Assembly (NCBI RefSeq): GCF_003994465.1
Contig: NZ_RZNX01000012.1
Location: 46,017 to 83,198 of the forward strand
Length of the DNA: 37,182 bases
Source of the DNA: Paenibacillus zeisoli
GTDB taxonomy: Bacteria > Bacillota > Bacilli > Paenibacillales > Paenibacillaceae
Direction: 5' to 3'
A model generated the notes under the pieces. It had not been told where the DNA came from. It did not search any database and saw only the letters and a program-made list of their open reading frames with translations. Below, one piece after another: positions 23,225 through 32,854 of this stretch. A program made the position numbers and the translations under genes. Numbering within the stretch: the first letter of the stretch is position 1; each line of letters begins with the position of its first letter.

Positions 23225-24026
23225 ACATGAACCTCATGAGGAACATGCCGATGAATCCTGGCTGATTCCTTATGCTGACCTTCTAACCCTGCTGCTCGCC
23301 CTGTTCATTGTACTCTACGGAATGAGCTCCACAGACGCCAAGAAGTTTGAGGAGATGAGCAAAGCTTTCAGCGTTGCCTTGAATGGCGGCGTAGGCGTAA
23401 TGGATAAGAGTTCGGTTGAAGGAACGGATACGAACACCCCACAGGATAGTTCATCTCAGTTACAGCAGCAAAGCGGCCAGAGTATGTCCATGGCTAAGAA
23501 GCGTAGTGAGCTGATGCGCCAGGAGCAAGAAGACCTAGAGAAGCTGAAGAAGCAGATGGATAATTATATCAAAGTTAACGGATTGTCCTCCCAGCTCGAT
23601 ACGAAGCTGAACCAGTCCCAGTTAACGATCACCATCAGCGACAAGGCTTTGTTCGCCTCCGGGGATGACACGGTCAAGCCTGAATCCAGGAAGCTGGCTA
23701 AGGCCATCTCTGTCTTGCTCGAGGGCTTCCCGGACTACGAAGTGATCGTGTCTGGCCATACGGATAATGTCCCCATTTCTAACCAGCAGTTCGACTCGAA
23801 CTGGGACCTCAGCGCGGGCCGAGCACTTAACTTTATGAAAATTCTGCTTCTAAACAGCAAGCTCGATCCCAGGAAATTCGTCAGCACAGGGTATGGCGAG
23901 TATCACCCAGTTGCCTCGAATAGTACAGATGAGGGACGGTCGAAGAACCGCCGCGTAGAAGTCTCTATTCTTCGTAAATACCAGAGCAATACCAGTAGTC
24001 AGCAGGGTATTGCTACAACTCCTTAA
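23208..24026 (+). CDS. motB: flagellar motor stator protein MotB
   Basis: The peptidoglycan-binding stator partner of MotA, 272 residues. I take the GTG at 23208 as start: AAGGAGG lies nine bases upstream, and this numbering puts the proton-binding residue at Asp24 (WLIPYADLLTLLL), as in B. subtilis MotB. The upstream ATG at 23202 is only three bases from the ribosome binding site. One membrane helix is followed by a coiled linker and an OmpA-like domain (VSGHTDNVPIS, NWDLSAGRALNFM, STGYGEYHPVA, KNRRVEVSIL) that anchors the stator in the wall. The ALFIVLYGMS stretch looks more like proton-type MotB than sodium-type MotS. Confidence 0.93.
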   Translation: MSKKTRHEPHEEHADESWLIPYADLLTLLLALFIVLYGMSSTDAKKFEEMSKAFSVALNGGVGVMDKSSVEGTDTNTPQDSSSQLQQQSGQSMSMAKKRSELMRQEQEDLEKLKKQMDNYIKVNGLSSQLDTKLNQSQLTITISDKALFASGDDTVKPESRKLAKAISVLLEGFPDYEVIVSGHTDNVPISNQQFDSNWDLSAGRALNFMKILLLNSKLDPRKFVSTGYGEYHPVASNSTDEGRSKNRRVEVSILRKYQSNTSSQQGIATTP

Positions 24027-24029
24027 CAT

Positions 24030-24070
24030 AAAGGCCCCTATAGCTCACTTAGAGCTTTAAGGGGCCTTTG
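24030..24070 (+). terminator. terminator of motAB
   Basis: AAAGGCCCCT pairs with AGGGGCCTTT and is followed by GTG; an inner AGCTC/GAGCT stem extends it. The reverse strand also reads as a hairpin ahead of a TTTAT, so it may serve rluF too. Confidence 0.7.
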
Positions 24071-24139
24071 TGCGGCTTGGGCGGCCCGGTACCTTAACAA
24101 AGTGAGGGTGACGGGCAATTTTTCTTAAGTTCATTCCCT

Positions 24140-24850
24140 CTAAGTAAGAGTGTAATTCAGTTGCCGGCCCAGATCCTGCTTCTCCTGAGGTGTTAAATCC
24201 CGCCATGTACCAATCTTTTGGTTACCCAGATGGATATTCATAATGCGAATTCTCTGCAGCCGCCTTACCTCATATCCCAAAGCACTACACATCCGCCGAA
24301 TCTGCCGATTCTTCCCTTCGGTCAAGATAATACGAAACACCCGGTCTGACATGCGGGTAACTGTACAAGGAAGCGTCATCTCCCCCAGAATTCTTACCCC
24401 TTCCGACATGGCTCTCACAAAACTAGGGCTAATGTTCTTATCCACCGTTACGATATATTCCTTTTCGTGCTTCCCCTCAGCCCGCAGAATACGATTAACA
24501 ATATCTCCGTCATTCGTCATAAGAATAAGTCCTTCAGAGTCTTTGTCGAGACGGCCTATCGGAAAGATGCGTTTCTCGTGCCCTACAAAGTCCACGATGT
24601 TGCCTTGAACATGACGTTCGGTGGTGCTTGTAATCCCGACAGGCTTATAAAGGGCTAAATATACGTGTTTCTCCTTATCCGTCAAAGGCTGTCCGTTCAC
24701 ACGAACGTCATCGCCCTCCTCGGCCTGACTCCCCAAAAGAGCCACTGTACCATTAATTGTAACCTTCCCGGCTTCCACGAGCTTGTCAGCCTCGCGCCGG
24801 GAACAGTATCCTGATTCACTTATAAATTTATTAATCCGCACAAGTCTCAC
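24140..24850 (-). CDS. rluF: 23S rRNA pseudouridine synthase RluF
   Basis: A 236-residue RsuA-family enzyme that makes pseudouridine in 23S rRNA (U2604 in E. coli). An S4 RNA-binding domain (INKFISESGYCSRREADKLV) is followed by the catalytic domain with Asp102 in IGRLDKDSEGL. KPVGITSTTE, NIVDFVGHEKRIFP and GKNRQIRRMCSALGYEV match RluF better than RluB. It starts 40 bases after the kinase stop, so it is likely cotranscribed with the kinase. Confidence 0.9.
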   Translation of the reverse strand: MRLVRINKFISESGYCSRREADKLVEAGKVTINGTVALLGSQAEEGDDVRVNGQPLTDKEKHVYLALYKPVGITSTTERHVQGNIVDFVGHEKRIFPIGRLDKDSEGLILMTNDGDIVNRILRAEGKHEKEYIVTVDKNISPSFVRAMSEGVRILGEMTLPCTVTRMSDRVFRIILTEGKNRQIRRMCSALGYEVRRLQRIRIMNIHLGNQKIGTWRDLTPQEKQDLGRQLNYTLT

Positions 24851-24890
24851 ACCTTTTCTGTATCTCTTCTGACGGTATCCTACCTGGATG

Positions 24891-27236
24891 CTATTCCTGA
24901 TTGTTGGCCATCGGCAGGGCTACAGTCACTGTTGTTCCGCGGCCCAGCTCGCTCTCAATATCCATTGTGCCCTTGTGGCTTTCTATAATCCGCTGGCTAA
25001 TCATGAGACCAAGTCCCGTACCGGTCTCCTTATTCGTGAAGAAGGGCTCCCCGAGCTTGGCTAAAGTCTCTTTGGAGATACCCTCTCCCTCATCGATAAT
25101 CCGAATCATCACGCTGCCCGGTTCCCGCCGCCACGTCTGCATATGAATGGTTCCACCGTCTGGCATGGCCTCCATCGCATTTTTGAGCAGGTTAATGAAT
25201 ACCTGCTTCAGCTGGTTCTCTTCACAGTGGACAAGCAAAGCCTCTTCCGAGAAATTCATGGAGAATTCTATACTATGAAGATGCGCTTGACTATCAAGAA
25301 GAGAAATGACATCTCCTAGGATATAACGTATATCTTTCACCTGAAAATGAACAGCCTGAGGCTTCGCCAGAATCAGGAACTCACTAACAATTAGATTAAT
25401 TCGATCGAGCTCCGACAGCATCAGATCGGTATGCTGGGAATTCAGCTTCTTCGTCTGCATCTGCAGCTGAAGGAAGCCTCTTAGTGTTGTCAACGGATTT
25501 CGTATTTCATGGGCTACGCCCGCTGCGAGCTGTCCTACCGTAGTCAGCTTCTCGGAGCGGCGTAGAAGCTCCTCCATCTTATTACGTTCCGTCATATCCC
25601 TGGAAATGATCACGTAAGCTGTAATACGCCCATTTTCGTCAAAGATTGGAGATTCACTAATGCTGACGCGGACTTCCGTTCCATCTTTGGTCAGCCGGAC
25701 CGTCTCCGCCGAATAGACCGGTATGCCCTCGCTTAGCTTCTTCTTCCAAAGTGACTCCTCTTCACGAAGCGACTCAGGAATATTGAATAGGCAGCCCCCC
25801 CCAATCTCTTCACTTGTCCAGCCATACAGCTGCTCAAATGCCTTATTCACACGGATAATCTTACCTTCTGGATCAGTCAGATGAATGGCATCCGCCGTTT
25901 GACGGATAATGGACTCGAGGTGCTCTTTGACTGAGCGATTCTCATCATTCATTTCCCTTAGATCCTGGGTATACTGCGCCAAATTGCCACCCATGGCATT
26001 AATTCTGGCTGCCAGCAGACCAAGCTCATCCTTTCGCGATACCTCAAGCTGGGTTTCGAAGTTCCCATCGGCCATCCCATTCACCTTGAGAAGGATGTCC
26101 TGGATCGGTCTAATTAGCAGCCCTGCCAGAATATAGCTTGCAAAAATCACAATCTCCAAAAGGACCAGAGATATCGAAATCTGGCTGATCATCTGCTTGG
26201 AGATTACTGAATAAATAGGATCATAGCTGGAGATAATCCGGATTACATACGTATAATTCGTGTTATCCTTAACCGGAATGAAGCTTTTGATAACTCGTTT
26301 CCCATCAATTTTGACATCGTATTGGGCACTCTGCCCATTATGGAGAGCCTCCCTCAGAACCTTTAAATCATCTTCAGGACTCGGATACTTGTAATCGCCG
26401 AATACAAACGGACGGTCCTTCATTTCAACCGAGGGGCCCCTATCTAAAGGAAGTCCCTGCGTAACAGCCTCATCAAATCGGGTTAAATTTATACCCGTAA
26501 TATCAAGTATGCTCTTATTAGCATCCTGGGTCTTGTCGATAATCCGCTCCGGATCCAGAACTTCAAAGAAGTTATCCATTTCCGAATTCCGAATATAGGG
26601 ATCTATAATGTAATTACTCGTTCCGTCATAGTAATAACCCCACTTAACAATGCTGTCAGGCGTCGAGGTGGAATATTCAAATGGACCCGACCAGAAATGC
26701 TCGGATTTCTGACCTTGTTTGATCGTAACTTCTTGTAAATTGAACAGCTGATTAAATGCAGCATACCAATAACCCCATTTGTTCGTGGATAACCCGATCT
26801 CTTGGGGCTCGGATGATTTGGTTACCACAATGTCGTCAGGTGTTTTTACAAACAAAGAAATGCCGGTTACGCCCAATTTCTTCGCCAACTGGACCAGCTG
26901 CTCATTCGTCACCTGATTTATATCTGGATTCAGCTCTTTCGCAGCAAGAAGAGAAGCTAATTTCAGCTTCTGGGTCATCTGCCTCTCGACATATTCGGAA
27001 CTGAATCCGCTTTGTTCGACAGCGATTGCAATTTGCTTGGCAGTAAGCATGATTTTGTTCTCACTATCTTTACGCAGATTTTCTTGCGTGGTAAAGTAGC
27101 TGAGGATAATATTTAAAGACAGTAGAACTACAGCCAAAAAAGAGATGATAATGGATAATTTCGTTTTTATGGACAAGTCGCTGCTCACTCCTCGGCCTGA
27201 ATATCTTGCCGATATTTGGAATAACCCTCCTATCAT
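24891..27236 (-). CDS. PAS-containing sensor histidine kinase
   Basis: An inner-membrane two-component kinase of about 781 residues. Parts in order: a first membrane helix (SIIISFLAVVLLSLNIILSY); a large external sensor region of about 300 residues, probably Cache-like; a second helix (LVLLEIVIFASYILAGLLI); HAMP; a short coiled coil; a PAS domain (TADAIHLTDPEGKIIRVNKA); the phospho-acceptor His in AAGVAHEIRNPLTTLRGFLQ; and an ATPase domain with N box NLLKNAMEAMPDGG, IIDEGEGI and GTGLGL. No response regulator is adjacent, which resembles the orphan sporulation kinases of Bacillus. The start is uncertain: the ATG at 27236 has a weak AAAGG, a TTG at 27176 has GAGGAG at 11 bases, and the frame is open to 27344. 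Confidence 0.88.
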   Translation of the reverse strand: MIGGLFQISARYSGRGVSSDLSIKTKLSIIISFLAVVLLSLNIILSYFTTQENLRKDSENKIMLTAKQIAIAVEQSGFSSEYVERQMTQKLKLASLLAAKELNPDINQVTNEQLVQLAKKLGVTGISLFVKTPDDIVVTKSSEPQEIGLSTNKWGYWYAAFNQLFNLQEVTIKQGQKSEHFWSGPFEYSTSTPDSIVKWGYYYDGTSNYIIDPYIRNSEMDNFFEVLDPERIIDKTQDANKSILDITGINLTRFDEAVTQGLPLDRGPSVEMKDRPFVFGDYKYPSPEDDLKVLREALHNGQSAQYDVKIDGKRVIKSFIPVKDNTNYTYVIRIISSYDPIYSVISKQMISQISISLVLLEIVIFASYILAGLLIRPIQDILLKVNGMADGNFETQLEVSRKDELGLLAARINAMGGNLAQYTQDLREMNDENRSVKEHLESIIRQTADAIHLTDPEGKIIRVNKAFEQLYGWTSEEIGGGCLFNIPESLREEESLWKKKLSEGIPVYSAETVRLTKDGTEVRVSISESPIFDENGRITAYVIISRDMTERNKMEELLRRSEKLTTVGQLAAGVAHEIRNPLTTLRGFLQLQMQTKKLNSQHTDLMLSELDRINLIVSEFLILAKPQAVHFQVKDIRYILGDVISLLDSQAHLHSIEFSMNFSEEALLVHCEENQLKQVFINLLKNAMEAMPDGGTIHMQTWRREPGSVMIRIIDEGEGISKETLAKLGEPFFTNKETGTGLGLMISQRIIESHKGTMDIESELGRGTTVTVALPMANNQE

Positions 27237-27313
27237 AATACCTTTAACGACACTTTTTGCAAAGACATTCCGACCTGAACAAGATTCCGGTTTAAATTGC
27301 TGTTCAATAATAG

Positions 27314-27406
27314 TTACCCACAGATTGTTCTGAGTTATACTCAAAAAATATCAACTTGTGCATAACTCTGTTGATAACACTGTACTTATGCACAAATTTA
27401 CACACA
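27314..27406. promoter_or_regulatory. cluster of DnaA-box-like sequences
   Basis: Within 93 bases: TTACCCACA (27314-27322, plus), TTATGCACA (27365-27357, minus), TTATCAACA (27377-27369, minus), TTATGCACA (27394, plus, from 27386) and TTACACACA (27398-27406, plus). The consensus is TTATCCACA; four of the five sites have one mismatch and the last has two. They lie between the kinase gene and tadA, in the leader of both. DnaA clusters outside oriC are known in Bacillus to regulate replication or neighbouring genes. Confidence 0.55.
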
Positions 27407-27475
27407 AGCTGTTCACAACGAATGCTTGTTCGCAGAATAACCGTCACACCCTGACGATGAAGAGGGAGTAACTGA

Positions 27476-27952
<477 letters not shown>

Positions 27953-27985
27953 AAGAACCCGTGCCGAGGCACGGGTTCTTTGTCT
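27953..27985. terminator. terminator between tadA and the lipoprotein gene
   Basis: AAGAACCCGTGCC-GAG-GCACGGGTTCTT, with AAAA before and TTTGTCT after on the plus strand. It can serve both convergent genes. Confidence 0.85.
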
Positions 27986-27999
27986 AAATCTTTACCTTC

Positions 28000-29070
28000 T
28001 TATTGAAGACCAGCAGCACCGAACTGTTGCTGAAGCTCTTCCATTGTAATTGTATCTGTCGGGATACCAATTACGAATTTCTGCTTCTCGTTGATATTCG
28101 TAAATGTGCTTTTCGCTTCAATCGCAATTTTCACATTATCCTTAGTGTCCGGATCGTTGATTTCCACATTGGCATTCAAGTTCTGGTATGCCGGGAAGTC
28201 ATTTTTATCAATCGCTGTGTTCACAGTGAATTGATTAATCTTCAAATGATTCTTCATATCGTCAATCGCTTTGCTCAGCTCAGCTTGGCTGCCGGACTGA
28301 ATATCTTTCTTCGCTTGATCGATATCTTCTTTGGTTACTTGGAGCATCTCACGATATTCATCTTTGCTCATGATATCCAAGATTTTAGGAAGTGCTTTAT
28401 TCACGAAGATGGTTACTGCATCTTTAACATTGTCGTTCGTTACATTGAACTGAACCACTTGCTTCGCGCTAAATCCATCAGGAAGACCTGCATCTTTGGA
28501 ATCTACATCTTTGAAGTATTTCGCAGAGTCATATTCCGCAAATACGGCATTAGCCACTTCTGAAGCGAATTTTTGTGATTTGTTGAGGTCGATAGTGTCC
28601 AACTTAACTTCGTTACCGCTTTGAGCAGCCAGTTCCTTGAAGTCCAGCACGAGGAATTTACCCACTACGCTGTCCGGAATTGGGAAGAACGGCACCTTTG
28701 GAATCTTCACGTACATTTTCTCTTTGGTCAGTACAAAAGGAATGGTGATAGTTGTTGCAACGTCACCTTTAAGCTTAATTTCAAGCGTGGCTTCGGTTTG
28801 CATAGGATCCTTTTGATAAATTTGGCTGATATTGATCTCAGCATCTTTCAGCATATTAACGACAGATCCCACCTGCTCGTTGCTTTGAGACATATTTACA
28901 GAAAGGTCTTTAATTTTAATTTCATTTTTCAGTACATAGGAGTCCATTTTTAGTGCATTTGTAGCTGCACCCTGAAGAGCCTCTTTTGGATCCTTCTTAC
29001 TACTACAACCTGACAAAACTAGAACCACTGACAACAGCAATGTCAGGGTCAATCCCATAATCTTACGCAT
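28000..29070 (-). CDS. lipoprotein of unknown function, 356 aa
   Basis: A signal peptide ends in a lipobox (VLVLSGCSSKK, Cys22), so the mature protein is lipid-linked on the outer face of the membrane. The rest is a long beta-rich domain with several Lys/Asp-rich helices (TKEDIDQAKKDIQSGSQAEL). It resembles LolA-like or DUF6612-type lipoproteins of Paenibacillus in general look, but no decisive motif is visible. It stands alone between a bidirectional terminator and the YitT gene. Confidence 0.8.
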   Translation of the reverse strand: MRKIMGLTLTLLLSVVLVLSGCSSKKDPKEALQGAATNALKMDSYVLKNEIKIKDLSVNMSQSNEQVGSVVNMLKDAEINISQIYQKDPMQTEATLEIKLKGDVATTITIPFVLTKEKMYVKIPKVPFFPIPDSVVGKFLVLDFKELAAQSGNEVKLDTIDLNKSQKFASEVANAVFAEYDSAKYFKDVDSKDAGLPDGFSAKQVVQFNVTNDNVKDAVTIFVNKALPKILDIMSKDEYREMLQVTKEDIDQAKKDIQSGSQAELSKAIDDMKNHLKINQFTVNTAIDKNDFPAYQNLNANVEINDPDTKDNVKIAIEAKSTFTNINEKQKFVIGIPTDTITMEELQQQFGAAGLQ

Positions 29071-29157
29071 GAACTTCTCCCCTCTTTTTCCCTAATTGTG
29101 ACAAATACTCTTAATATGATAAACCATTTCGCCTGGCAGAGAAACCCTTTTCTAGAA

Positions 29158-30081
29158 TTAGTGGATATCTTTTTTCTTGAAACGGCCGCCTTTTACGTCA
29201 TGGATGTTTCCAACTGCTAGAAAAGCACGCTCATCAAAGTGATTTACAATCTCCTTAAGCTTAGCTTCTTCCAAACGCGTAATTACGCAGAAAATAACTT
29301 TCTTGGGATCCCCCGAGAATCCGCCTTCCCCAGACAGATAAGTTACACCGCGCCCTAAACGGCTGATAATGGCATCACCGATCTCATCAATATTGTTGCT
29401 AATGATCCAGACCGATTTCGATTCGTTAAGCCCGTCTATTGTAATATCAATGACCTTGAAAGCAATATAGTAAGCAAGAATAGAGAATAAAGCCGCATCC
29501 CAGCCAAATACAAAACCTGCACCGCCGAGAATGAATACGTTGAGAATCATAATGATCTCGCCTACAGAGAACGGGGTTTTACGAGAAATAAGAATGGCGA
29601 TAATTTCAGTTCCATCCAGTGATCCTCCCGATCGGATAACAATACCTGTGCCCAATCCAAGAAGAATCCCGCCAAACACAAAGGCTAGCGTAGTTTCCTG
29701 ACTAAAAGCCTGTACGGAATGAAGAAGCAGGGTAGTGACGGACATCACGATAATACCCAGTAGAGTGGAAAAGGCAAAGGTCTTCCCGATTTGTTTGTAT
29801 CCTACGATAAGAAAGGGGAGGTTAAGCAGGAATAAGAACATACCCAGAGGCAGACTTGTGAAATGCGAGACGATCACGGAGATCCCGGTGACCCCGCCGT
29901 CTGTAATATCGTTAGGAACCAGGAACAGCTCAAGTGCAACGGCGTAGCACACAGCACCAATAATTATAAACATACACCTAAGGAGGATACTGCTGAGGGA
30001 TCGCTTGCTGTGCTGCCGATTTGGCCGTGGCAACATGCCAAGGGAATGGTCTTGCATTAAATCATTTGTTAGTTCATTCAT
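29158..30081 (-). CDS. YitT family membrane protein
   Basis: A 307-residue membrane protein with about five hydrophobic helices in an N-terminal YitT domain (VPNDITDGGVTGISVIV and GGILLGLGTGIVIRSGGSLD, with GGSLDGTEI). A cytoplasmic C-terminal DUF2179 domain (VTYLSGEGGFSGDPKKVIF, VITRLEEAKLKEIV) follows, which in related proteins folds like a PII/ACT sensor. Function is unknown; transport is often supposed. GAAAGGAAAG precedes the ATG. The N-terminal 30 residues before the first helix are longer than in most relatives. Confidence 0.9.
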   Translation of the reverse strand: MNELTNDLMQDHSLGMLPRPNRQHSKRSLSSILLRCMFIIIGAVCYAVALELFLVPNDITDGGVTGISVIVSHFTSLPLGMFLFLLNLPFLIVGYKQIGKTFAFSTLLGIIVMSVTTLLLHSVQAFSQETTLAFVFGGILLGLGTGIVIRSGGSLDGTEIIAILISRKTPFSVGEIIMILNVFILGGAGFVFGWDAALFSILAYYIAFKVIDITIDGLNESKSVWIISNNIDEIGDAIISRLGRGVTYLSGEGGFSGDPKKVIFCVITRLEEAKLKEIVNHFDERAFLAVGNIHDVKGGRFKKKDIH

Positions 30082-30219
30082 TGCATCACTTTCCTTTCAG
30101 ATTATCTTTTGTCTCATCTCTCCATTTCTTAGAATACTGTCCACCAGGTTCACCGTAACCCTACCTTTATTATGACATTAATTTAGAGCAATGTCTTGAT
30201 AAATTGCGTTTTTCTCGTA

Positions 30220-30254
30220 AAAAAGACTTAATTTGCCCGAAATCGGGCAAATTA
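30220..30254 (-). terminator. terminator of sspP
   Basis: TAATTTGCCCGA-TT-TCGGGCAAATTA is followed on the minus strand by AGTCTTTTTTACG. It begins six bases after the sspP stop. Confidence 0.88.
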
Positions 30255-30259
30255 GGGTA

Positions 30260-30415
30260 TTATCCTCCCTGACGGTTGTGATGATCAACGTGGTTACGAT
30301 TCTTCACTTTCTTCGAACCGGAAAGGGGCTCTGGCCCACCTGCTCCTTCTTCCTTGCGGCGTCTGCCTGTGTTCGGCTGTACGCCAGGCACAGCCATGGA
30401 CTTCGGCTTACTCAT
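30260..30415 (-). CDS. sspP: small acid-soluble spore protein P
   Basis: A 51-residue protein made in the forespore. The block PEPLSGSKKVKNRNH is the hallmark of SspP (also called CotL). The N-terminus (SKPKSMAVPGVQPNTGRRRK) is basic and unstructured. The ATG at 30415 follows GGAGGG at six bases and the TAA is at 30262-30260. The gene is easily missed because of its size. Its presence marks the organism as a spore former. Confidence 0.9.
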   Translation of the reverse strand: MSKPKSMAVPGVQPNTGRRRKEEGAGGPEPLSGSKKVKNRNHVDHHNRQGG

Positions 30416-30518
30416 TGTATTCCCTCCTCATGTTTGTTGGTTAAAGAGCCTAGACTGCACATTTAATTTACCGAGATGCAGGCTTTTCTATTCAGTTGCG
30501 CCGCTTGGAGAGAGCAAA

Positions 30519-30548
30519 TAAAAAAGTCTATTCCCTAAGGAATAGACC
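30519..30548 (-). terminator. terminator downstream of tRNA-Ser
   Basis: On the minus strand GGTCTATTCC-TTAG-GGAATAGAC is followed by TTTTTT. It lies 30 bases beyond the tRNA CCA end. Confidence 0.88.
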
Positions 30549-30577
30549 ATGTTCTAATTGTTATGTTGAAAATATAA

Positions 30578-30666
30578 TGGCGGAGAGGGTGGGATTCGAA
30601 CCCACGTGGAGTTGCCCCCTAACGGTTTTCAAGACCGCCCCGTTATGACCGCTTCGGTACCTCTCC
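30578..30666 (-). tRNA. tRNA-Ser (anticodon UGA)
   Basis: An 89-nt tRNA with encoded CCA. The acceptor stem GGAGAGG pairs with CCTCTCC (G discriminator). The anticodon stem-loop is GCGGTCTTGAAAACCG, with TGA at the centre, and a long variable arm marks a serine tRNA. The T-loop is GGTTCGAATCCC. It reads UCA and other UCN codons and lies downstream of serS, the gene of its own synthetase, as in Bacillus. Confidence 0.96.
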
Positions 30667-30671
30667 AAGTC

Positions 30672-30710
30672 AATCTAATTTCTCACGCTTAACACGTGAC
30701 AAATTAGATT
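30672..30710 (-). other. hairpin between serS and tRNA-Ser
   Basis: AATCTAATTT (30672-30681) pairs with AAATTAGATT (30701-30710), extended inward by imperfect CTCACG/CGTGAC. It has no T-run, so it is more likely a processing or stabilising structure than a terminator. Confidence 0.6.
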
Positions 30711-30736
30711 ATATCATGAGTAATCTCAGTAAGCAA

Positions 30737-32020
30737 CTACTTTTTTGGAGAAATGTGATTTATATTTCCCATGTATGGACGAAGAACCTCAGGAATCTCG
30801 ATACTTCCGTCCTCTTGCTGATAATTCTCAAGAATTGCCGCAACTGTACGTCCTACAGCAAGACCCGATCCATTCAGTGTGTGCACGAATTCCGGTTTGG
30901 CTTTCGCCTCTGGACGGAATCGGATATTAGCCCGACGCGCCTGGAAGTCCTCTACATTGGAGCAGGAAGAGATTTCGCGGTACATCCCCGATTCAGGGAG
31001 CCACACCTCAAGGTCATACGTCTTGGCTGCTGTGAAGCCCATATCGCCTGTACATAAAGCCAGGACACGGTAAGGCAGCTTAAGAAGCTGAAGTACACGC
31101 TCTGCATTCTGAGTCATCTTCTCGAGCTCTTCATAGGATTTCTCAGGATGGACGATTTTAATCATTTCCACCTTATTAAATTGATGCTGGCGAATCAACC
31201 CACGTGTATCACGTCCGGATGCACCCGCTTCAGAACGGAAGCAGCTGCTGTACGCTACATAATTACGGGGAAGGTCCTCAGCATTTAGAATTTCATCACG
31301 ATGGTAATTGGTAACCGGCACTTCAGCGGTAGGGATCAGGTAGTACTCCGTATCCCGCAGCTTGAAGAGATCTTCTTCAAATTTCGGTAGCTGCCCAGTG
31401 CCATATAAGCTGTCACGATTCACAATGTACGGAGGCAGCATTTCCTCATAGCCATGTTCATTGCTGTGAAGGTCCATCATAAAGCTGATAAGAGCACGCT
31501 CCAAGCGGGCGCCTAAGCCTTTGTAGAAGGTGAAACGGGAACCCGTCACTTTGGCAGCCGCTTCAAAATCAAGAATGTTTAGATCCAAACCCAGTTCCCA
31601 GTGAGCCTTAGGCGTGAACTCGAATTGACGTGGTTCACTCCAGCGGCGAATCTCCACATTGTCCTCTTCCGAAGATCCAACGGGTACGCTTTCATTTGGA
31701 ATGTTCGGGATAGCCATTGTAAGTTCATCAATCTGAGCCTCAAGAACCCGCACCTCATCATCCAAAGCCTTGATTCGGTCACCCACTTCACGCATCTCCG
31801 TAATGAGCTCGTCCGCATCTTCACGATTCTTCTTGCGCTTGGCTACCTCTGCCGACACTACATTGCGGCGGTTCTTAAGCTGTTCGCTCTCTTGTAGGAG
31901 TTCACGGCGCTTCTCATCCAGCTGCGGAAAGCCCGAGATCAGATCAAGTGACTTGCCACGTTTTTGAAGAGCTTCTTCAACCCGGCTATATTCATTTCTT
32001 AAAATCTTCACATCTAACAT
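30737..32020 (-). CDS. serS: seryl-tRNA synthetase
   Basis: Charges tRNA-Ser with serine. A 427-residue class II synthetase: the N-terminal coiled-coil arm that grips the long variable arm (about residues 25-105, [20 protein letters not shown]), then the catalytic core with motif 2 ([20 protein letters not shown], where Arg contacts ATP) and motif 3 ([18 protein letters not shown]). The start ATG follows AGGAGGGACTAGTT. The 204-base leader between pdxT and serS has no T-box sequence that I can find. Confidence 0.97.
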   Translation of the reverse strand: MLDVKILRNEYSRVEEALQKRGKSLDLISGFPQLDEKRRELLQESEQLKNRRNVVSAEVAKRKKNREDADELITEMREVGDRIKALDDEVRVLEAQIDELTMAIPNIPNESVPVGSSEEDNVEIRRWSEPRQFEFTPKAHWELGLDLNILDFEAAAKVTGSRFTFYKGLGARLERALISFMMDLHSNEHGYEEMLPPYIVNRDSLYGTGQLPKFEEDLFKLRDTEYYLIPTAEVPVTNYHRDEILNAEDLPRNYVAYSSCFRSEAGASGRDTRGLIRQHQFNKVEMIKIVHPEKSYEELEKMTQNAERVLQLLKLPYRVLALCTGDMGFTAAKTYDLEVWLPESGMYREISSCSNVEDFQARRANIRFRPEAKAKPEFVHTLNGSGLAVGRTVAAILENYQQEDGSIEIPEVLRPYMGNINHISPKK

Positions 32021-32224
32021 AACTAGTCCCTCCTAGGGCAGCAGCCTTGACTGTACAGAATGAAATGAATTGAAACCCTCTGAGCTTAACTCCATTAGGA
32101 ACGTATCACCAGTGAGTCACAATCTTCCATTCGGTCCGCGCAGGACTCCGAATATCGGCTAAAATTGAACTACATCCGGACGGAATTCTTGCATTCCAGA
32201 CCAGATGTAGTTAGTTTCAATGCG

Positions 32225-32797
32225 TTAATTATACTGTCGTACCATATCGGCAAAATATTGATGAAGTGAAAAGTCCTCCGTAAGCTCTGGGTGATAGGAG
32301 CTAACAAGCATATGTCCTTCCCGGGCGGTAACCATTTCATCCTTGTAGGTGGATAGCACATCCACACCATCGCCAACAGAAGTAATCAGCGGCGCACGAA
32401 TAAACACAGCCCGTACAGGATTGTCGATCCCTTTCACATCCAGATCCGTTTCGAAACTTTCACGTTGACGTCCGAATGCGTTCCGCGAGACACGAATATC
32501 CATCAAACCAAGATGGGGCTCTTCTCCACCGTCGATCTCTTTGGCAAGTACAATCAGTCCTGCACAGGTTCCGAAGAGCGGCTTGCCTTCAGCTGAGAAT
32601 TCACGAATCGGATCCATGAACTCATATCTTCTCATCAACTTACCTATGGTTGTACTCTCTCCGCCGGGAATGATCAGACCTTGAATATCCTTCAGCTGAT
32701 GCGTGTGCTTAACAGCGACGCCCTCAGCACCAGTACGTTCAATGCTTCTGATATGTTCGGCAACGGCACCTTGCAGCGCCAAAACTCCTATTTTCAT
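32225..32797 (-). CDS. pdxT: pyridoxal 5'-phosphate synthase glutaminase subunit
   Basis: Hydrolyses glutamine and passes ammonia to PdxS for vitamin B6 synthesis. A 190-residue class I amidotransferase with Cys78 (LFGTCAGLI) and the His-Glu pair in SSYHPEL. IIPGGEST shapes the oxyanion region. I begin at MKIGVLALQG (32797), the usual family start; ATGs four codons upstream lie too close to the GAAGGATG ribosome binding site. It follows pdxS by 57 bases, and the pair forms the PLP synthase complex. Confidence 0.95.
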   Translation of the reverse strand: MKIGVLALQGAVAEHIRSIERTGAEGVAVKHTHQLKDIQGLIIPGGESTTIGKLMRRYEFMDPIREFSAEGKPLFGTCAGLIVLAKEIDGGEEPHLGLMDIRVSRNAFGRQRESFETDLDVKGIDNPVRAVFIRAPLITSVGDGVDVLSTYKDEMVTAREGHMLVSSYHPELTEDFSLHQYFADMVRQYN

Positions 32798-32854
32798 AAC
32801 GGTCATCATCCTTCTATATCAAGCCAAAGATTGGATTTGCCGAAGCACCAGGGC

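Noticed and set aside
32021..32224. Possible T-box leader ahead of serS
   Set aside because: I looked for the conserved T-box bulge (AGGGUGGNACCGCG-like) on the minus strand and did not find it, nor a clear antiterminator.
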